Positions 8,994-16,592 of a stretch of 64,000 nt of DNA are shown here, in pieces. The notes below the pieces were generated by a model. The model was not told the origin of the DNA. It made no database searches and saw only the letters and a list, made by a program, of their open reading frames with translations. Numbering within the stretch: position 1 is the stretch's first letter; every line of letters begins with the position of its first letter. Origin of the DNA: Methylomarinovum caldicuralii (GTDB lineage Bacteria > Pseudomonadota > Gammaproteobacteria > Methylococcales > Methylothermaceae); contig NZ_AP024714.1 of NCBI RefSeq assembly GCF_033126985.1, forward strand, positions 434,001 to 498,000. The letters run 5' to 3'. Made by a program: the position numbers and the translations under genes.

Positions 8994-9043
8994 GAGGCTT
9001 TGCGGCATATCCCACAGCCGCCTGCGGGATATGGCGGCACGGA

Positions 9044-10714
9044 TCAGAATAACCCGCTGATCTGCCCATTCTCGTCGATGTCTATGCGCTCTGCCGCCGG
9101 TGATTTCGGCAGTCCCGGCATGGTCATGATGTTGCCGCAGATGACGACGATGAATTCGGCCCCGTAGGCCGGACGCACCTCGCGGATGGTGACCGTGTGA
9201 CCGGTGGGCGCCCCCCGCAGCTCCGGGTCGCAGGCGAAGGAGTATTGGGTCTTGGCCATGCAGATGGGGAAATGGCGGCACTCCCGATCCAACGCCTCAA
9301 TCTGGCGCCTGACTTTGGAATCGGCGCTGACGCCGGCGGCGCCGTAGAGCCGGGTGGCGATGGTTTTGATCTTTTCCCACAGGGGAAGATCGTCTTCATA
9401 CAGGAAACGGAACTGATTGGGGGCGCTCACCAGATTCACCACTTCGCGGGCCAGCGTCTCCGCGCCCGCGCCGCCCTCGGCCCAGTGCCTGCAGACGAGG
9501 GCTTTTCCGCCGATGGCGGCCACCTTCTCCGTCAACAAGCGAATCTCGGCCTCGGTGTCGCTGACGAAATGGTTGATGGCCACCACGCATGGCAGGCCGA
9601 ACTGTTCGCGGATGTTGCGGAAATGGCGCTCCAGATTGGCGAAACCGGTCTCCAGGGCCGCTAGGTTCTCCTCTTGGAGCGCATCCTTGGGCACGCCGCC
9701 ATGCATCTTCAGCGCCCGCACGGTGGCGACCAGCACCACCGCATCGGGGCGCAGCCCGGTCTTGCGGCATTTGATGTCGATGAACTTCTCCGCCCCCAGA
9801 TCGGCGCCGAAACCGGCCTCGGTGACCACGTAGTCGGCCATTTTCAGGGCGGTTTTGGTGGCGATGGCGGTGTTGCAGCCATGGGCGATGTTGGCGAACG
9901 GCCCGCCGTGGACGAAAGCCAGATTGTTCTCCAGGGTCTGGACCAGATTGGGACGGATGGCGTCCTTGAGCAGGGCCGCCATCGCTCCCTGAGCCTTCAG
10001 ATCGCGGGCGAAGACCTTGCCACCGCCGCGGCTGTGGCCGACCAGCACCTTTCCCAACTGGCGCTTGAGTTCACCAAGGTCGTCCACCAGACACAGGATA
10101 GCCATGACCTCGGAGGCGACCACAATATCGAAACCGTCCTCCCGCGGCACACCGTTGACGCGCCCTCCCAGCCCTTCGACGATCTGGCGCAGATTGCGGT
10201 CGTTCATGTCGATGACCCGCTTCCACGCCATCTGGCGCACGTCCAGATCGAGGGCGTTGCCATGGTGAATGTGGTTGTCTGCCAGCGCCGAGAGCAGATT
10301 GTGGGCCACACCGATGGCGTGAAAATCCCCGGTAAAATGCAGGTTGATGTCTTCCATCGGCACCACCTGGGCCCGGCCACCGCCGGCCGCCCCGCCCTTG
10401 ATGCCGAAACAGGGCCCAAGGGAAGGCTCGCGCAGACAGATCAGGGCTTTTTTGCCGATCCGGTTGAGGGCGTCGCCCAGCCCCACGGTGGTGGTGGTCT
10501 TGCCTTCACCTGCCGGCGTCGGGCTGATGGCGGTCACCAGGATCAGCTTGCCGTCGGGACGGTCCTGCAAGGATTGGATGTAGTCGAACGACAGCTTGGC
10601 CTTGTAATGGCCGTAGGGATCGAGGTGCTCAGGTGCGATGCCGAACCGGTCCTGCGCCAGCTCGACGATGGGTCGCAGGGTGGCCTGGCGGGCGATTTCG
10701 ATATCCGAAAGCAT
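9044..10714 (-). CDS. fhs: Formate--tetrahydrofolate ligase
   Basis: A full-length 556-residue enzyme making 10-formyl-THF from formate, THF and ATP; in methanotrophs it links formate oxidation with C1-folate assimilation through serine. The P-loop [11 protein letters not shown] is at about residues 66-76, and the conserved [19 protein letters not shown] and PHxx segments are present. The ATG at 10714 matches the family start ([10 protein letters not shown]) and has GGGAGG upstream; an in-frame extension to 10789 is open but unlike the family. It stands alone downstream of a long GC hairpin and upstream of pmoC, in the same direction. Confidence 0.95.
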   Translation of the reverse strand: MLSDIEIARQATLRPIVELAQDRFGIAPEHLDPYGHYKAKLSFDYIQSLQDRPDGKLILVTAISPTPAGEGKTTTTVGLGDALNRIGKKALICLREPSLGPCFGIKGGAAGGGRAQVVPMEDINLHFTGDFHAIGVAHNLLSALADNHIHHGNALDLDVRQMAWKRVIDMNDRNLRQIVEGLGGRVNGVPREDGFDIVVASEVMAILCLVDDLGELKRQLGKVLVGHSRGGGKVFARDLKAQGAMAALLKDAIRPNLVQTLENNLAFVHGGPFANIAHGCNTAIATKTALKMADYVVTEAGFGADLGAEKFIDIKCRKTGLRPDAVVLVATVRALKMHGGVPKDALQEENLAALETGFANLERHFRNIREQFGLPCVVAINHFVSDTEAEIRLLTEKVAAIGGKALVCRHWAEGGAGAETLAREVVNLVSAPNQFRFLYEDDLPLWEKIKTIATRLYGAAGVSADSKVRRQIEALDRECRHFPICMAKTQYSFACDPELRGAPTGHTVTIREVRPAYGAEFIVVICGNIMTMPGLPKSPAAERIDIDENGQISGLF

Positions 10715-10799
10715 GAATGGTGTGCCTCCCGAACAGGGTCTGAAAATTGGATGAATTGCCTGGAAGCGCACAGAGTAGGGGATGATCACCCCGAACGCA

Positions 10800-10833
10800 A
10801 CGGGCCCGTCCGGCTACAGCCGGACGGGCCCGT
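10800..10833 (-). terminator. Long GC hairpin after the DUF5335-like gene
   Basis: A 15-bp perfect stem (10800-10814 with 10819-10833, loop TACA) lies 26 bases after the stop of the DUF5335-like gene and before fhs. It is followed on the minus strand by GTTGCGTT rather than a pure T-run, so termination is likely but not textbook. Confidence 0.6.
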
Positions 10834-10859
10834 CTTTGGTCATCGGCAGAAAGCGGAAA

Positions 10860-11207
10860 TCAGACGCATTCGTCGGGCGGCGGCAGCTTGAGCACCTCCT
10901 TCAGCTTGGCGATGTGGCGCACCCCGTCGGCACCGACCACCTTGATGCTGCGCAGCCCTTCGATACTGTCATCGACATAGACTTCCTTGGGATGAGGAAC
11001 CAGGTGATCGACCCCTTCGAGAACGAACTCGATCACATCGTCCTTGGGATCGTAGCTGACGCCGTAGAAAGGCACCCATTCCGCCTCGATCTGATCACCC
11101 AGGTTGATCGAGGCCACTTCGATTTCCGCCGTCTCCGCCTTCAGGTGTTTGGAAACGTGATCGAAATACGCTTCCCATTCGGACTTGGGTAAAGCACGCG
11201 TTGCCAT
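10860..11207 (-). CDS. DUF5335-family small protein
   Basis: This 115-residue acidic protein starts MATRALPKSEWEAYFDHVSK and contains the LGDQIEAEWVPFYGVSYDPKDDVIEFVLEG...DHLVPHPKEVYVDD pattern that I associate with the DUF5335 family of small uncharacterised proteins. The function is unknown. The start is set at 11207, where GGAGG lies 9 bases upstream; the longer frame to 11477 overlaps the dsrC gene and its extra part has no family character. It has its own hairpin terminator and lies 69 bases after dsrC. Confidence 0.75.
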   Translation of the reverse strand: MATRALPKSEWEAYFDHVSKHLKAETAEIEVASINLGDQIEAEWVPFYGVSYDPKDDVIEFVLEGVDHLVPHPKEVYVDDSIEGLRSIKVVGADGVRHIAKLKEVLKLPPPDECV

Positions 11208-11275
11208 CTTCGTTTTCCTCCGTTGATGAAGTTCACCTGCAAACATGGGGGCACGCCGATGAAAACGCAACCCCG

Positions 11276-11608
11276 TCAGAGACAGTGGGGCGGTTTGGGC
11301 AGACCGGCCAGCTTGCAGGCGTATTTCAGCGGCCCCCGGGGAAACAGCCGGTGCAGATAACGGCTGTTGCCTTTTTCCTCCCCTAACACCTGCGCCACCG
11401 CCTTGACGAACACCCGCATGTTGGGGAAATGCCCGTACGCCAGATAATGCGCCCGCACGAAACGCACGATCTCCCACCGGGCCGCGTCCAGCTCGATTCC
11501 CTCCGCGGCGGCCAGCTGCGCCGCCACCGCTTCGTCCCAGTCGTGCAGGTCCACCAGAAACCCTTCCTCCGTGGTTTCGACGACCCGTCCCGCCTTTTCG
11601 ATCACCAT
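11276..11608 (-). CDS. dsrC: DsrC/TusE-family sulfur carrier
   Basis: A 110-residue DsrC-fold protein ending KYACKLAGLPKPPHCL. Both redox cysteines, Cys98 and Cys109, are present and separated by ten residues, as in true DsrC; TusE-type proteins keep only the last one. In the Tus relay the final Cys accepts a persulfide from TusBCD and passes it to MnmA for tRNA 2-thiouridine; DsrC also serves dissimilatory sulfite reductase, but no dsrAB is in this window. The gene overlaps the end of tusB, so tusD-C-B-dsrC is one operon. Either name is defensible. Confidence 0.9.
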   Translation of the reverse strand: MVIEKAGRVVETTEEGFLVDLHDWDEAVAAQLAAAEGIELDAARWEIVRFVRAHYLAYGHFPNMRVFVKAVAQVLGEEKGNSRYLHRLFPRGPLKYACKLAGLPKPPHCL

Positions 11609-11886
11609 GACAGAATACGCACGCAGGCTACCGTCAAATCGACGAATTCCTCGTAATCGATCACCCTGATACCCTCCGCGCCGGGGGGCTCGACCCCACG
11701 GGCGACCAGATCCGGCGCCAGGGCGGCAATCCCGGCGCCGGTGTCCTGCAGCCGCCCCAGCAGCGGGTGCCTCAGACCATACACCCCATCCCCCAGCAGC
11801 AGCACCCGATCCCCGTCTCCCAGGCGCGGGACCAGGCTTTCCCAAACCGGACCCGGCGGCTGTGACAACAGATGCAGCACCCCCAT
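11602..11886 (-). CDS. tusB: TusB/DsrH-family sulfur-relay subunit
   Basis: A 94-residue protein beginning MGVLHLLSQPP, typical of TusB/DsrH, the smallest subunit of the TusBCD heterohexamer. It has no obvious catalytic Cys at the family position apart from one near the C-terminus (VACVRIL). The start at 11886 lies two bases from the tusC stop, and its stop overlaps the dsrC start region. It is encoded together with TusC and TusD, and would transfer sulfur from TusA toward DsrC/TusE. Confidence 0.82.
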   Translation of the reverse strand: MGVLHLLSQPPGPVWESLVPRLGDGDRVLLLGDGVYGLRHPLLGRLQDTGAGIAALAPDLVARGVEPPGAEGIRVIDYEEFVDLTVACVRILSW

Positions 11887-11887
11887 C

Positions 11888-12241
11888 TCAGTCCCCCACG
11901 ATCCGATCATAACCACCCCACCATTGCGGCAGCGCCGCCTCGGCAACGAGACCGACCGGCAGGATCAGCCGCTCGGGCGTCAACCCGCACCGCTGCAGCG
12001 ATTCCCGCCCCACCCAGATTTTTTCGATCCCGTAAAGCCCGAGCCCCTGCCACAGATCCGGCAGCCGGCGCTGACCGATCCGCGCCGGCTGCTGCCCGGG
12101 CGCCAGGTGCCACACCCCGTCGTCCAGCAGCAGCACTTCCACCGTCTGGTCGAAAGCCGCCAGGGTCAGGAGCAGGTCCAGCGCCTCTCCGCCGCGGCTG
12201 TCGGCATAGGGGGGATGACGGAACACGAACAGAAAGCGCAT
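11888..12241 (-). CDS. tusC: TusC/DsrF-family sulfur-relay subunit
   Basis: 117 residues beginning MRFLFVFRHPPYADSRGGEALDLLLTLAAFDQ, the DsrF/TusC signature, with the DDGVWHL strand seen in the family. It forms part of the TusBCD complex that relays persulfide sulfur in the cytoplasm. Its start overlaps the tusD stop (TGATG), pointing to translational coupling in the operon. Confidence 0.87.
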   Translation of the reverse strand: MRFLFVFRHPPYADSRGGEALDLLLTLAAFDQTVEVLLLDDGVWHLAPGQQPARIGQRRLPDLWQGLGLYGIEKIWVGRESLQRCGLTPERLILPVGLVAEAALPQWWGGYDRIVGD

Positions 12242-12648
12242 CAGCCGAAACTCAGCCAGCGGTCGCTGTCCAGCACCGATTCGGCCAGCAATGCCAGCCC
12301 TGCCACCCGCAATCCCGGCGCCAGGTCCCTCGTCTCCGCGGCCCGCCAGACCCCCCGGCGCTGAGCGGCGGCCGAGCAGATCACCAGATCCACGCCGTGA
12401 CGCTCGGCCAGCGCTGACCAGCGGCCGATGCGGTCGGGCTCGTCCGCCGGTGGCTCGGCACCGGCGAGGGCGTGATACACTCCATCCCGATAGAAGAATA
12501 CCCGCCGCAACCGGTGCCCCCTGCGCAGCAGGGCCTCGGCGAAGCAGAACGCCCGGTCAGCGGCCGCCGTGTAAGGCGGCGTGTTGACCTGCAGCGTATA
12601 GGTCAGGAACCGATCGGTTTCGGCACAGGTCTTCTGGTCATTCATCAT
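12241..12648 (-). CDS. tusD: TusD/DsrE-family sulfur-relay subunit
   Basis: A 135-residue DsrE-fold protein. The active-site cysteine, Cys91, sits in the conserved context DLVICSAAAQRRG, equivalent to Cys78 of E. coli TusD, which carries the persulfide. It is the first gene of the tus/dsrC operon and is divergent from the BepA-like gene, whose start is only 20 bases away, so the two genes must share a very short promoter region. The first MM pair offers two starts; I kept the outer one. Confidence 0.88.
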   Translation of the reverse strand: MMNDQKTCAETDRFLTYTLQVNTPPYTAAADRAFCFAEALLRRGHRLRRVFFYRDGVYHALAGAEPPADEPDRIGRWSALAERHGVDLVICSAAAQRRGVWRAAETRDLAPGLRVAGLALLAESVLDSDRWLSFG

Positions 12649-12668
12649 CGCTCGTCTCGACCTTTGAT

Positions 12669-14096
12669 ATGGCGCGAATCATCCTCCTCTGGCTGCTGGC
12701 CGCCGGCCAGGCAGCGGCCAACCTGCCGCCTCTGCCTGACATGGGCGCGGCCTCCGATGCCCTCATCAGTCCGATCGAAGAACGCCGCCTGGGACAAGCC
12801 TTCTTCCGCAATCTGCACCAGCACCTGGACATCAGCACCGATCCGGAGATCCAGGATTATATCGCTTCCCTGGGGGCACGGTTGAGCCGCGCCAGCGACG
12901 CCAGCGGGCGGCCCTTCTACTTCTTTGTGGTGATGCAACCGGAGATCAACGCCTTCGCCGGTCCCGGCGGTTACATCGGCGTCCATTCCGGCCTGATCCT
13001 GGCGACCCGCAACGAGAGCGAACTGGCGGCGGTGATGGCCCACGAAATCGCCCACGTCACCCAGAATCATCTCAAGCGCGCCATCGCCGCCGCCAAGCAG
13101 CTGACCCTGCCGATGGCGGCGGCGATGCTGGCGGCCATTCTCATCGGCACCCAGTCGCCCCAGGCGGCCCAGGCGGCGCTGATCGCGCTCCAGGCCAGCA
13201 GCCTGCAGCACCAGATCAATTTCACCCGCAGCCACGAGCAGGAGGCCGACCGTATCGGCCTGCAGATCCTCGCCGAAAGCGGTTTCGACCCGCGGGCGAT
13301 GCCAAGTTTCTTCGAGCGCCTGCAGCAAAGCACCCGCTTTAGTGGTGCCCACATCCCCGAGTTCCTCCGCACCCACCCGGTCACCAGCAGCCGCATCGCC
13401 GACACCCGCGCCCGGGCGGTGGAATTCCCCTATCGCCAGTACACGGATTCCTTCGCCTATCAGCTGACCAAGGTCAAACTCCAGGTGCTCAACGGCGACG
13501 ATCTCAAGGCCTTGCGCCGGGCATTCGCCAACCACGCCCGCCAGGGAACGGTCTGGCAACGCGCCGCCGCCCGCTATGGCATGGCGCTGATCGACCAGCG
13601 CCGGCACCGGCTCGCCCGCAGCGCCAGGATTTTTGCCCAACTGCTGGCCCGGTTCCCGGATCAGCCCCGCTTCATCCACGGGCTGGCCGGCGTGGAGCTG
13701 GCCCAAGGCCGGACGGAAGCGGCCCTGGCGCGCTACCGCCAGGCGTTGCGGCGCTTCCCCGCCTCCTCCGTGCTCCGGCTGGAATACGCCAAGGCCCTGC
13801 TGGAAAGCGGCCGCTTCGAAAATGCCCGCCAGCTTCTGGAAGACCACATTCTGGAACGTGGCGCCCGTCAACCTATTCTTTTCAAATATCTGGCCCAGGC
13901 GTATTCAGGGCTGGGACAAAGGGCGGAAGCCCGCCGTTATCTGGCCGAATACGCCTATGCCCGCGGCGATCTGGAGGAGGCCCTGCGGCACATGCGGGCC
14001 GCGGTCAAACTGGCCAACGGCGACCGCATCCTCAGCGCCATCACCCGCCAGCGGCTGCGTGAGTTCCTGGCCGAAAAGCAGGCCCGCGAGCACTAG
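12669..14096 (+). CDS. bepA: BepA-like periplasmic M48 metalloprotease with TPR domain
   Basis: The 475-residue protein has a signal peptide (about 1-18), a zinc-protease domain with HEIAH (His125, Glu126, His129) and the third ligand Glu192 in SHEQEADRIG, then a C-terminal helical region of tetratricopeptide type from about residue 300. This is the architecture of BepA (YfgC), which both chaperones and degrades LptD and other outer-membrane proteins in complex with BAM. The window thus holds two M48 enzymes (see position 1-600). The gene ends overlapping the convergent ubiquinone hydroxylase by 4 bases. Confidence 0.9.
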   Translation: MARIILLWLLAAGQAAANLPPLPDMGAASDALISPIEERRLGQAFFRNLHQHLDISTDPEIQDYIASLGARLSRASDASGRPFYFFVVMQPEINAFAGPGGYIGVHSGLILATRNESELAAVMAHEIAHVTQNHLKRAIAAAKQLTLPMAAAMLAAILIGTQSPQAAQAALIALQASSLQHQINFTRSHEQEADRIGLQILAESGFDPRAMPSFFERLQQSTRFSGAHIPEFLRTHPVTSSRIADTRARAVEFPYRQYTDSFAYQLTKVKLQVLNGDDLKALRRAFANHARQGTVWQRAAARYGMALIDQRRHRLARSARIFAQLLARFPDQPRFIHGLAGVELAQGRTEAALARYRQALRRFPASSVLRLEYAKALLESGRFENARQLLEDHILERGARQPILFKYLAQAYSGLGQRAEARRYLAEYAYARGDLEEALRHMRAAVKLANGDRILSAITRQRLREFLAEKQAREH

Positions 14097-15310
14097 GCCG
14101 TCAACGACTCCCCCCGCGCCAGACGCGGCAGGTTGCCGTCCAACCCCATGGCGTAACGCATCACTGCCAACCGTGCCGGATAGAGGCGCTGGGCCAGAGA
14201 CAGGCCGAGGTTGCGCGCCAGCTTCAGCGGCAGCGAGGCGTTGCTGAAGACCCGGTAGAACAGATCCATCGTGGTCATCATGGTCAGGTTGTCGCGCCGG
14301 CGCATGGCCTCGTATTCCTGCAACACCTTGAGGGCGCCGAGGTCCCGTCCGGCCTGATGGGCGGACACCACCACCTGGGCCAGGGCAGCGGCGTCGAGCA
14401 GGCCGATGTTGACCCCCTGTCCCGCCAGGGGATGGATGGTATGGGCGGCATCGCCGATGAGCGCCACACCGGGCTTGACGTAACGCTGGGCGTGCTGGCG
14501 CCGCAGGGGGAAACTGCCGCGATCGAGGATCCGCACCACATCTCCCAATTCCCGGGGGAAGGCTGCGTACAGGGCATCGAGCAGCTCCCCGTCACTGAGC
14601 GCCTGCAGCCGGCGGACCTCCTCCGGCTTCTGATACCACACCAGCGAAGCGTGCGGCCCCGGCAGCGGCAGGAACGCCTGCGGTCCCTCGGGGGTGAAAC
14701 GCTGCCAGGTGATGTCCTGCTGGCCATAGGCGGTTTCCACCGTCAGCACCAGGGCCGACTGTTCGTAGTCCCAGGCGGTGACCCCGATGCCGGCCGCCTG
14801 GCGCGCCTGGGAACGGGCGCCGTCGGCGGCCACCAGCAACCGTCCCTGCAACAGCCGCCCGTCCTCGAGCTCGATTTCCGAACCTTCGGGGCCATAGTCG
14901 ATCCGCCGGGGACGGGCCGGACACAGGCGTTCGACGTTGTCCAGCGCCGCCAGGCGCTCCCCCACCCCCAGTTGCACCAGGCGGTTCTCGATGATGTAAC
15001 CCAGTTCCGGGTACTGGACGTCGCGGCTGCGGAACTCGGTGCCATCAGTCATTTCCCAGACCTTCATGCGCCGGAACGGGCACAGGCGCATGGCGGCGAT
15101 GTTCTCCCACGCGCCGACCCCTTCGAGGATGCGCCGCGAGGCGATGCTGATCGCCGACACCCGCAGGTCCAACGGCTGCGCCGGATCGAACGGCTGGGGG
15201 CGGCGGCTCTCGATCAGCGCCACTTTCAGGGGGGTCTGCCCCAGGGAGGCGGCCAGCGTCGCCCCGACCATCCCGCCGCCCACGATGATGACGTCATAGG
15301 TATCGGCCAT
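14093..15310 (-). CDS. UbiH/UbiF-type FAD-dependent ubiquinone hydroxylase
   Basis: A 405-residue class A flavoprotein monooxygenase with the N-terminal dinucleotide motif DVIIVGGGMVGATLA, the central DG motif (VAADGARS) and the GD motif of the FAD site (ALIGDAAHTIHPLAGQGVNIGL). The last is the ubiH/COQ6 signature. Members hydroxylate the ubiquinone ring, with the aid of the Ubi complex. Position specificity (UbiH, UbiI, UbiF or UbiM) cannot be told from sequence by eye; the LDLRVSAIS start region suits UbiF/UbiH. It is convergent with the BepA-like gene. Confidence 0.88.
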   Translation of the reverse strand: MADTYDVIIVGGGMVGATLAASLGQTPLKVALIESRRPQPFDPAQPLDLRVSAISIASRRILEGVGAWENIAAMRLCPFRRMKVWEMTDGTEFRSRDVQYPELGYIIENRLVQLGVGERLAALDNVERLCPARPRRIDYGPEGSEIELEDGRLLQGRLLVAADGARSQARQAAGIGVTAWDYEQSALVLTVETAYGQQDITWQRFTPEGPQAFLPLPGPHASLVWYQKPEEVRRLQALSDGELLDALYAAFPRELGDVVRILDRGSFPLRRQHAQRYVKPGVALIGDAAHTIHPLAGQGVNIGLLDAAALAQVVVSAHQAGRDLGALKVLQEYEAMRRRDNLTMMTTMDLFYRVFSNASLPLKLARNLGLSLAQRLYPARLAVMRYAMGLDGNLPRLARGESLTA

Positions 15311-15371
15311 GTTTCCTCACCTTGTTCGATGTTGCCCGCCCGCAGCCTACCCAAGCCCGATCCCCAATGCA

Positions 15372-15407
15372 ACAGGCCCGCAGCGGACGAACCGGCTGCG
15401 GGCCTGT
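15372..15407 (-). terminator. Hairpin downstream of the RRM protein gene
   Basis: ACAGGCCCGCAGC at 15372-15384 pairs perfectly with 15395-15407 (13 bp, 10-base loop). On the minus strand it follows the RRM gene by about 60 bases and is trailed by TGCATT rather than a T-run, like the hairpin at 10800. A second, smaller stem (CTAAAGC / GCTTTTAG) overlaps the RRM gene's stop codon near 15462-15475. Confidence 0.55.
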
Positions 15408-15466
15408 CTGGGCGCCATCCCGGGATCAGGACAGCAAGGCGTCTGAATCGCCTAAAGCATCAGCTT

Positions 15467-15742
15467 TTAGGAGAATTCGCGGCGCGGGCGGAAGTCGTCG
15501 CGGGGACGGGCTTCGTTCACGCGCAGCGAACGGCCTTTGAGATCCTGGCCGTTCAGACTCTGGATGGCGGCTTCCGCTTCCGAGTCCACCGGCATTTCCA
15601 CGAAGCCGAAGCCCTTGGAACGGTCAGTGTAGCGATCCTTGATGATGCGAACCGAAGACACTTCGCCGAATTCGGCGAACGCATCGCGCAGCTCATCTTC
15701 GCTCAACTGGTAGGACAGATTGCCAACATAGATATTCTTCAT
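15467..15742 (-). CDS. Single-RRM RNA-binding protein
   Basis: A 91-residue protein consisting of one RNA recognition motif: RNP2 is IYVGNL (residues 4-9) and RNP1 is KGFGFVEM (about 44-51), followed by a basic Arg-rich tail. Such glycine/arginine-tailed RRM proteins are widespread in cyanobacteria and proteobacteria and are often cold- or stress-induced; the RNA targets here are unknown. It is preceded by an unusually long non-coding leader with a hairpin directly upstream of the ribosome site, which suggests post-transcriptional control. Confidence 0.93.
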   Translation of the reverse strand: MKNIYVGNLSYQLSEDELRDAFAEFGEVSSVRIIKDRYTDRSKGFGFVEMPVDSEAEAAIQSLNGQDLKGRSLRVNEARPRDDFRPRREFS

Positions 15743-16064
15743 TGCTATACCCTTAACGGAAAAAGCGCACCATTTTCGTCATGATTCGCCAGGCCAACCA
15801 ATGGTGCGAAGACCGGCCTGCCGAGTTCCGGGCGGTCGCCCGTGAGCAGACGCATACGACCCGGCCCGCGCCCGGCAGGGCGGTGAGCGAAGACGCAGCG
15901 AAAAACGGATGCAAAAACAGGATTCCTCTCGCAGAGAGGGGCGGGCCCGGCAGGGGCCGCGGATAGTCCGGTCTGCGAACCGGAGAAGGCGGGGAAAAGA
16001 CTCATAAAGCGCAAAATCGAACCTATGGGCACAGCCTAGTGAACAACCGGGGAAAAGGCAAGGA
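15743..16064 (-). promoter_or_regulatory. Long structured leader / intergenic region upstream of the RRM gene
   Basis: No convincing gene lies in these 322 bases. Next to the RRM start, CGCACCATT (about 15799-15807 on the minus strand) pairs with AATGGTGCG (15765-15773) and is followed by CTTTTTCCG, a terminator-like arrangement 25-35 bases before the ATG. Further up are several GC-rich inverted repeats (for example CCGGT...ACCGG near 15980). I suspect an RNA-based or autoregulatory leader; a small RNA is possible but unproven. Confidence 0.4.
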
Positions 16065-16550
16065 TTATTTTGTCTCCCGCAGCAAAATTTCCTTGGCGCG
16101 GTTGATCTGGGCGGCGAGAAAGTCGGAACCGCCGCGGTCGGGATGGACCTTCTGCATCAGGCGCCGGTGGGCGGCGACGATCTCCTCGCGGGAGGCGCCG
16201 GGCCGCAGGCCCAGGATCTCGTAGGCCTGGGCCACGGTTTCCGGCATCGCCCGGCCGCCTGCCGCGTTAGTGGTCTTCGTGCCGGCCCGCTGTTGCAGCA
16301 GCCGCTCGATGAGCGGCCAAAGGCGCGGCAGATACGGCAGCGTCCGCGCGGCCAGCGCCGCCAGTGCCCCCAGCAGGGGCAGCAGCCAGCTGTGGGCCAG
16401 CAACGCCAGCAGGATCAGCAGCCCGAGCGCCGCCAGCCCGCCCTTGCCCTTCAGGGCCCGCGCCACTTCCTGCGGCGGGGTGCGCAGGAACCAGCGCAGC
16501 CCCCACAGCAGCGCGCCCAGGACCAACAGCAGCAGCAACACCCGGATCAC
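16065..16550 (-). CDS. Membrane-anchored J-domain (DnaJ/TIM14-like) protein
   Basis: 161 residues with two hydrophobic N-terminal helices (about 1-20 and 38-65) and a C-terminal J domain of roughly 60 residues carrying the HPD triplet (KVHPDRGG). The domain order and size match bacterial TIM14/Pam18-like J-proteins that stimulate DnaK at the membrane. The start is a GTG at 16550 with GGGAGG 6 bases upstream; a longer upstream frame is open by chance in the divergent ABC gene. It is divergent from the solute-binding protein gene. Confidence 0.85.
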   Translation of the reverse strand: MIRVLLLLLVLGALLWGLRWFLRTPPQEVARALKGKGGLAALGLLILLALLAHSWLLPLLGALAALAARTLPYLPRLWPLIERLLQQRAGTKTTNAAGGRAMPETVAQAYEILGLRPGASREEIVAAHRRLMQKVHPDRGGSDFLAAQINRAKEILLRETK

Positions 16551-16592
16551 GACGATCCTCCCACGGTCGCAGCGATGGTATAGTAGCGGCCC

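Noticed and set aside
15745-16032. 95-residue minus-strand frame upstream of the RRM gene
   Set aside because: No ribosome site, unusual composition, no family resemblance, and it contains the leader's inverted repeats.
15743-16064. RNase P RNA or a CsrB-like small RNA
   Set aside because: The conserved RNase P RNA segments are absent, and the GGA motifs are few and not in repeated hairpin loops. I keep it only as a leader of unknown function.
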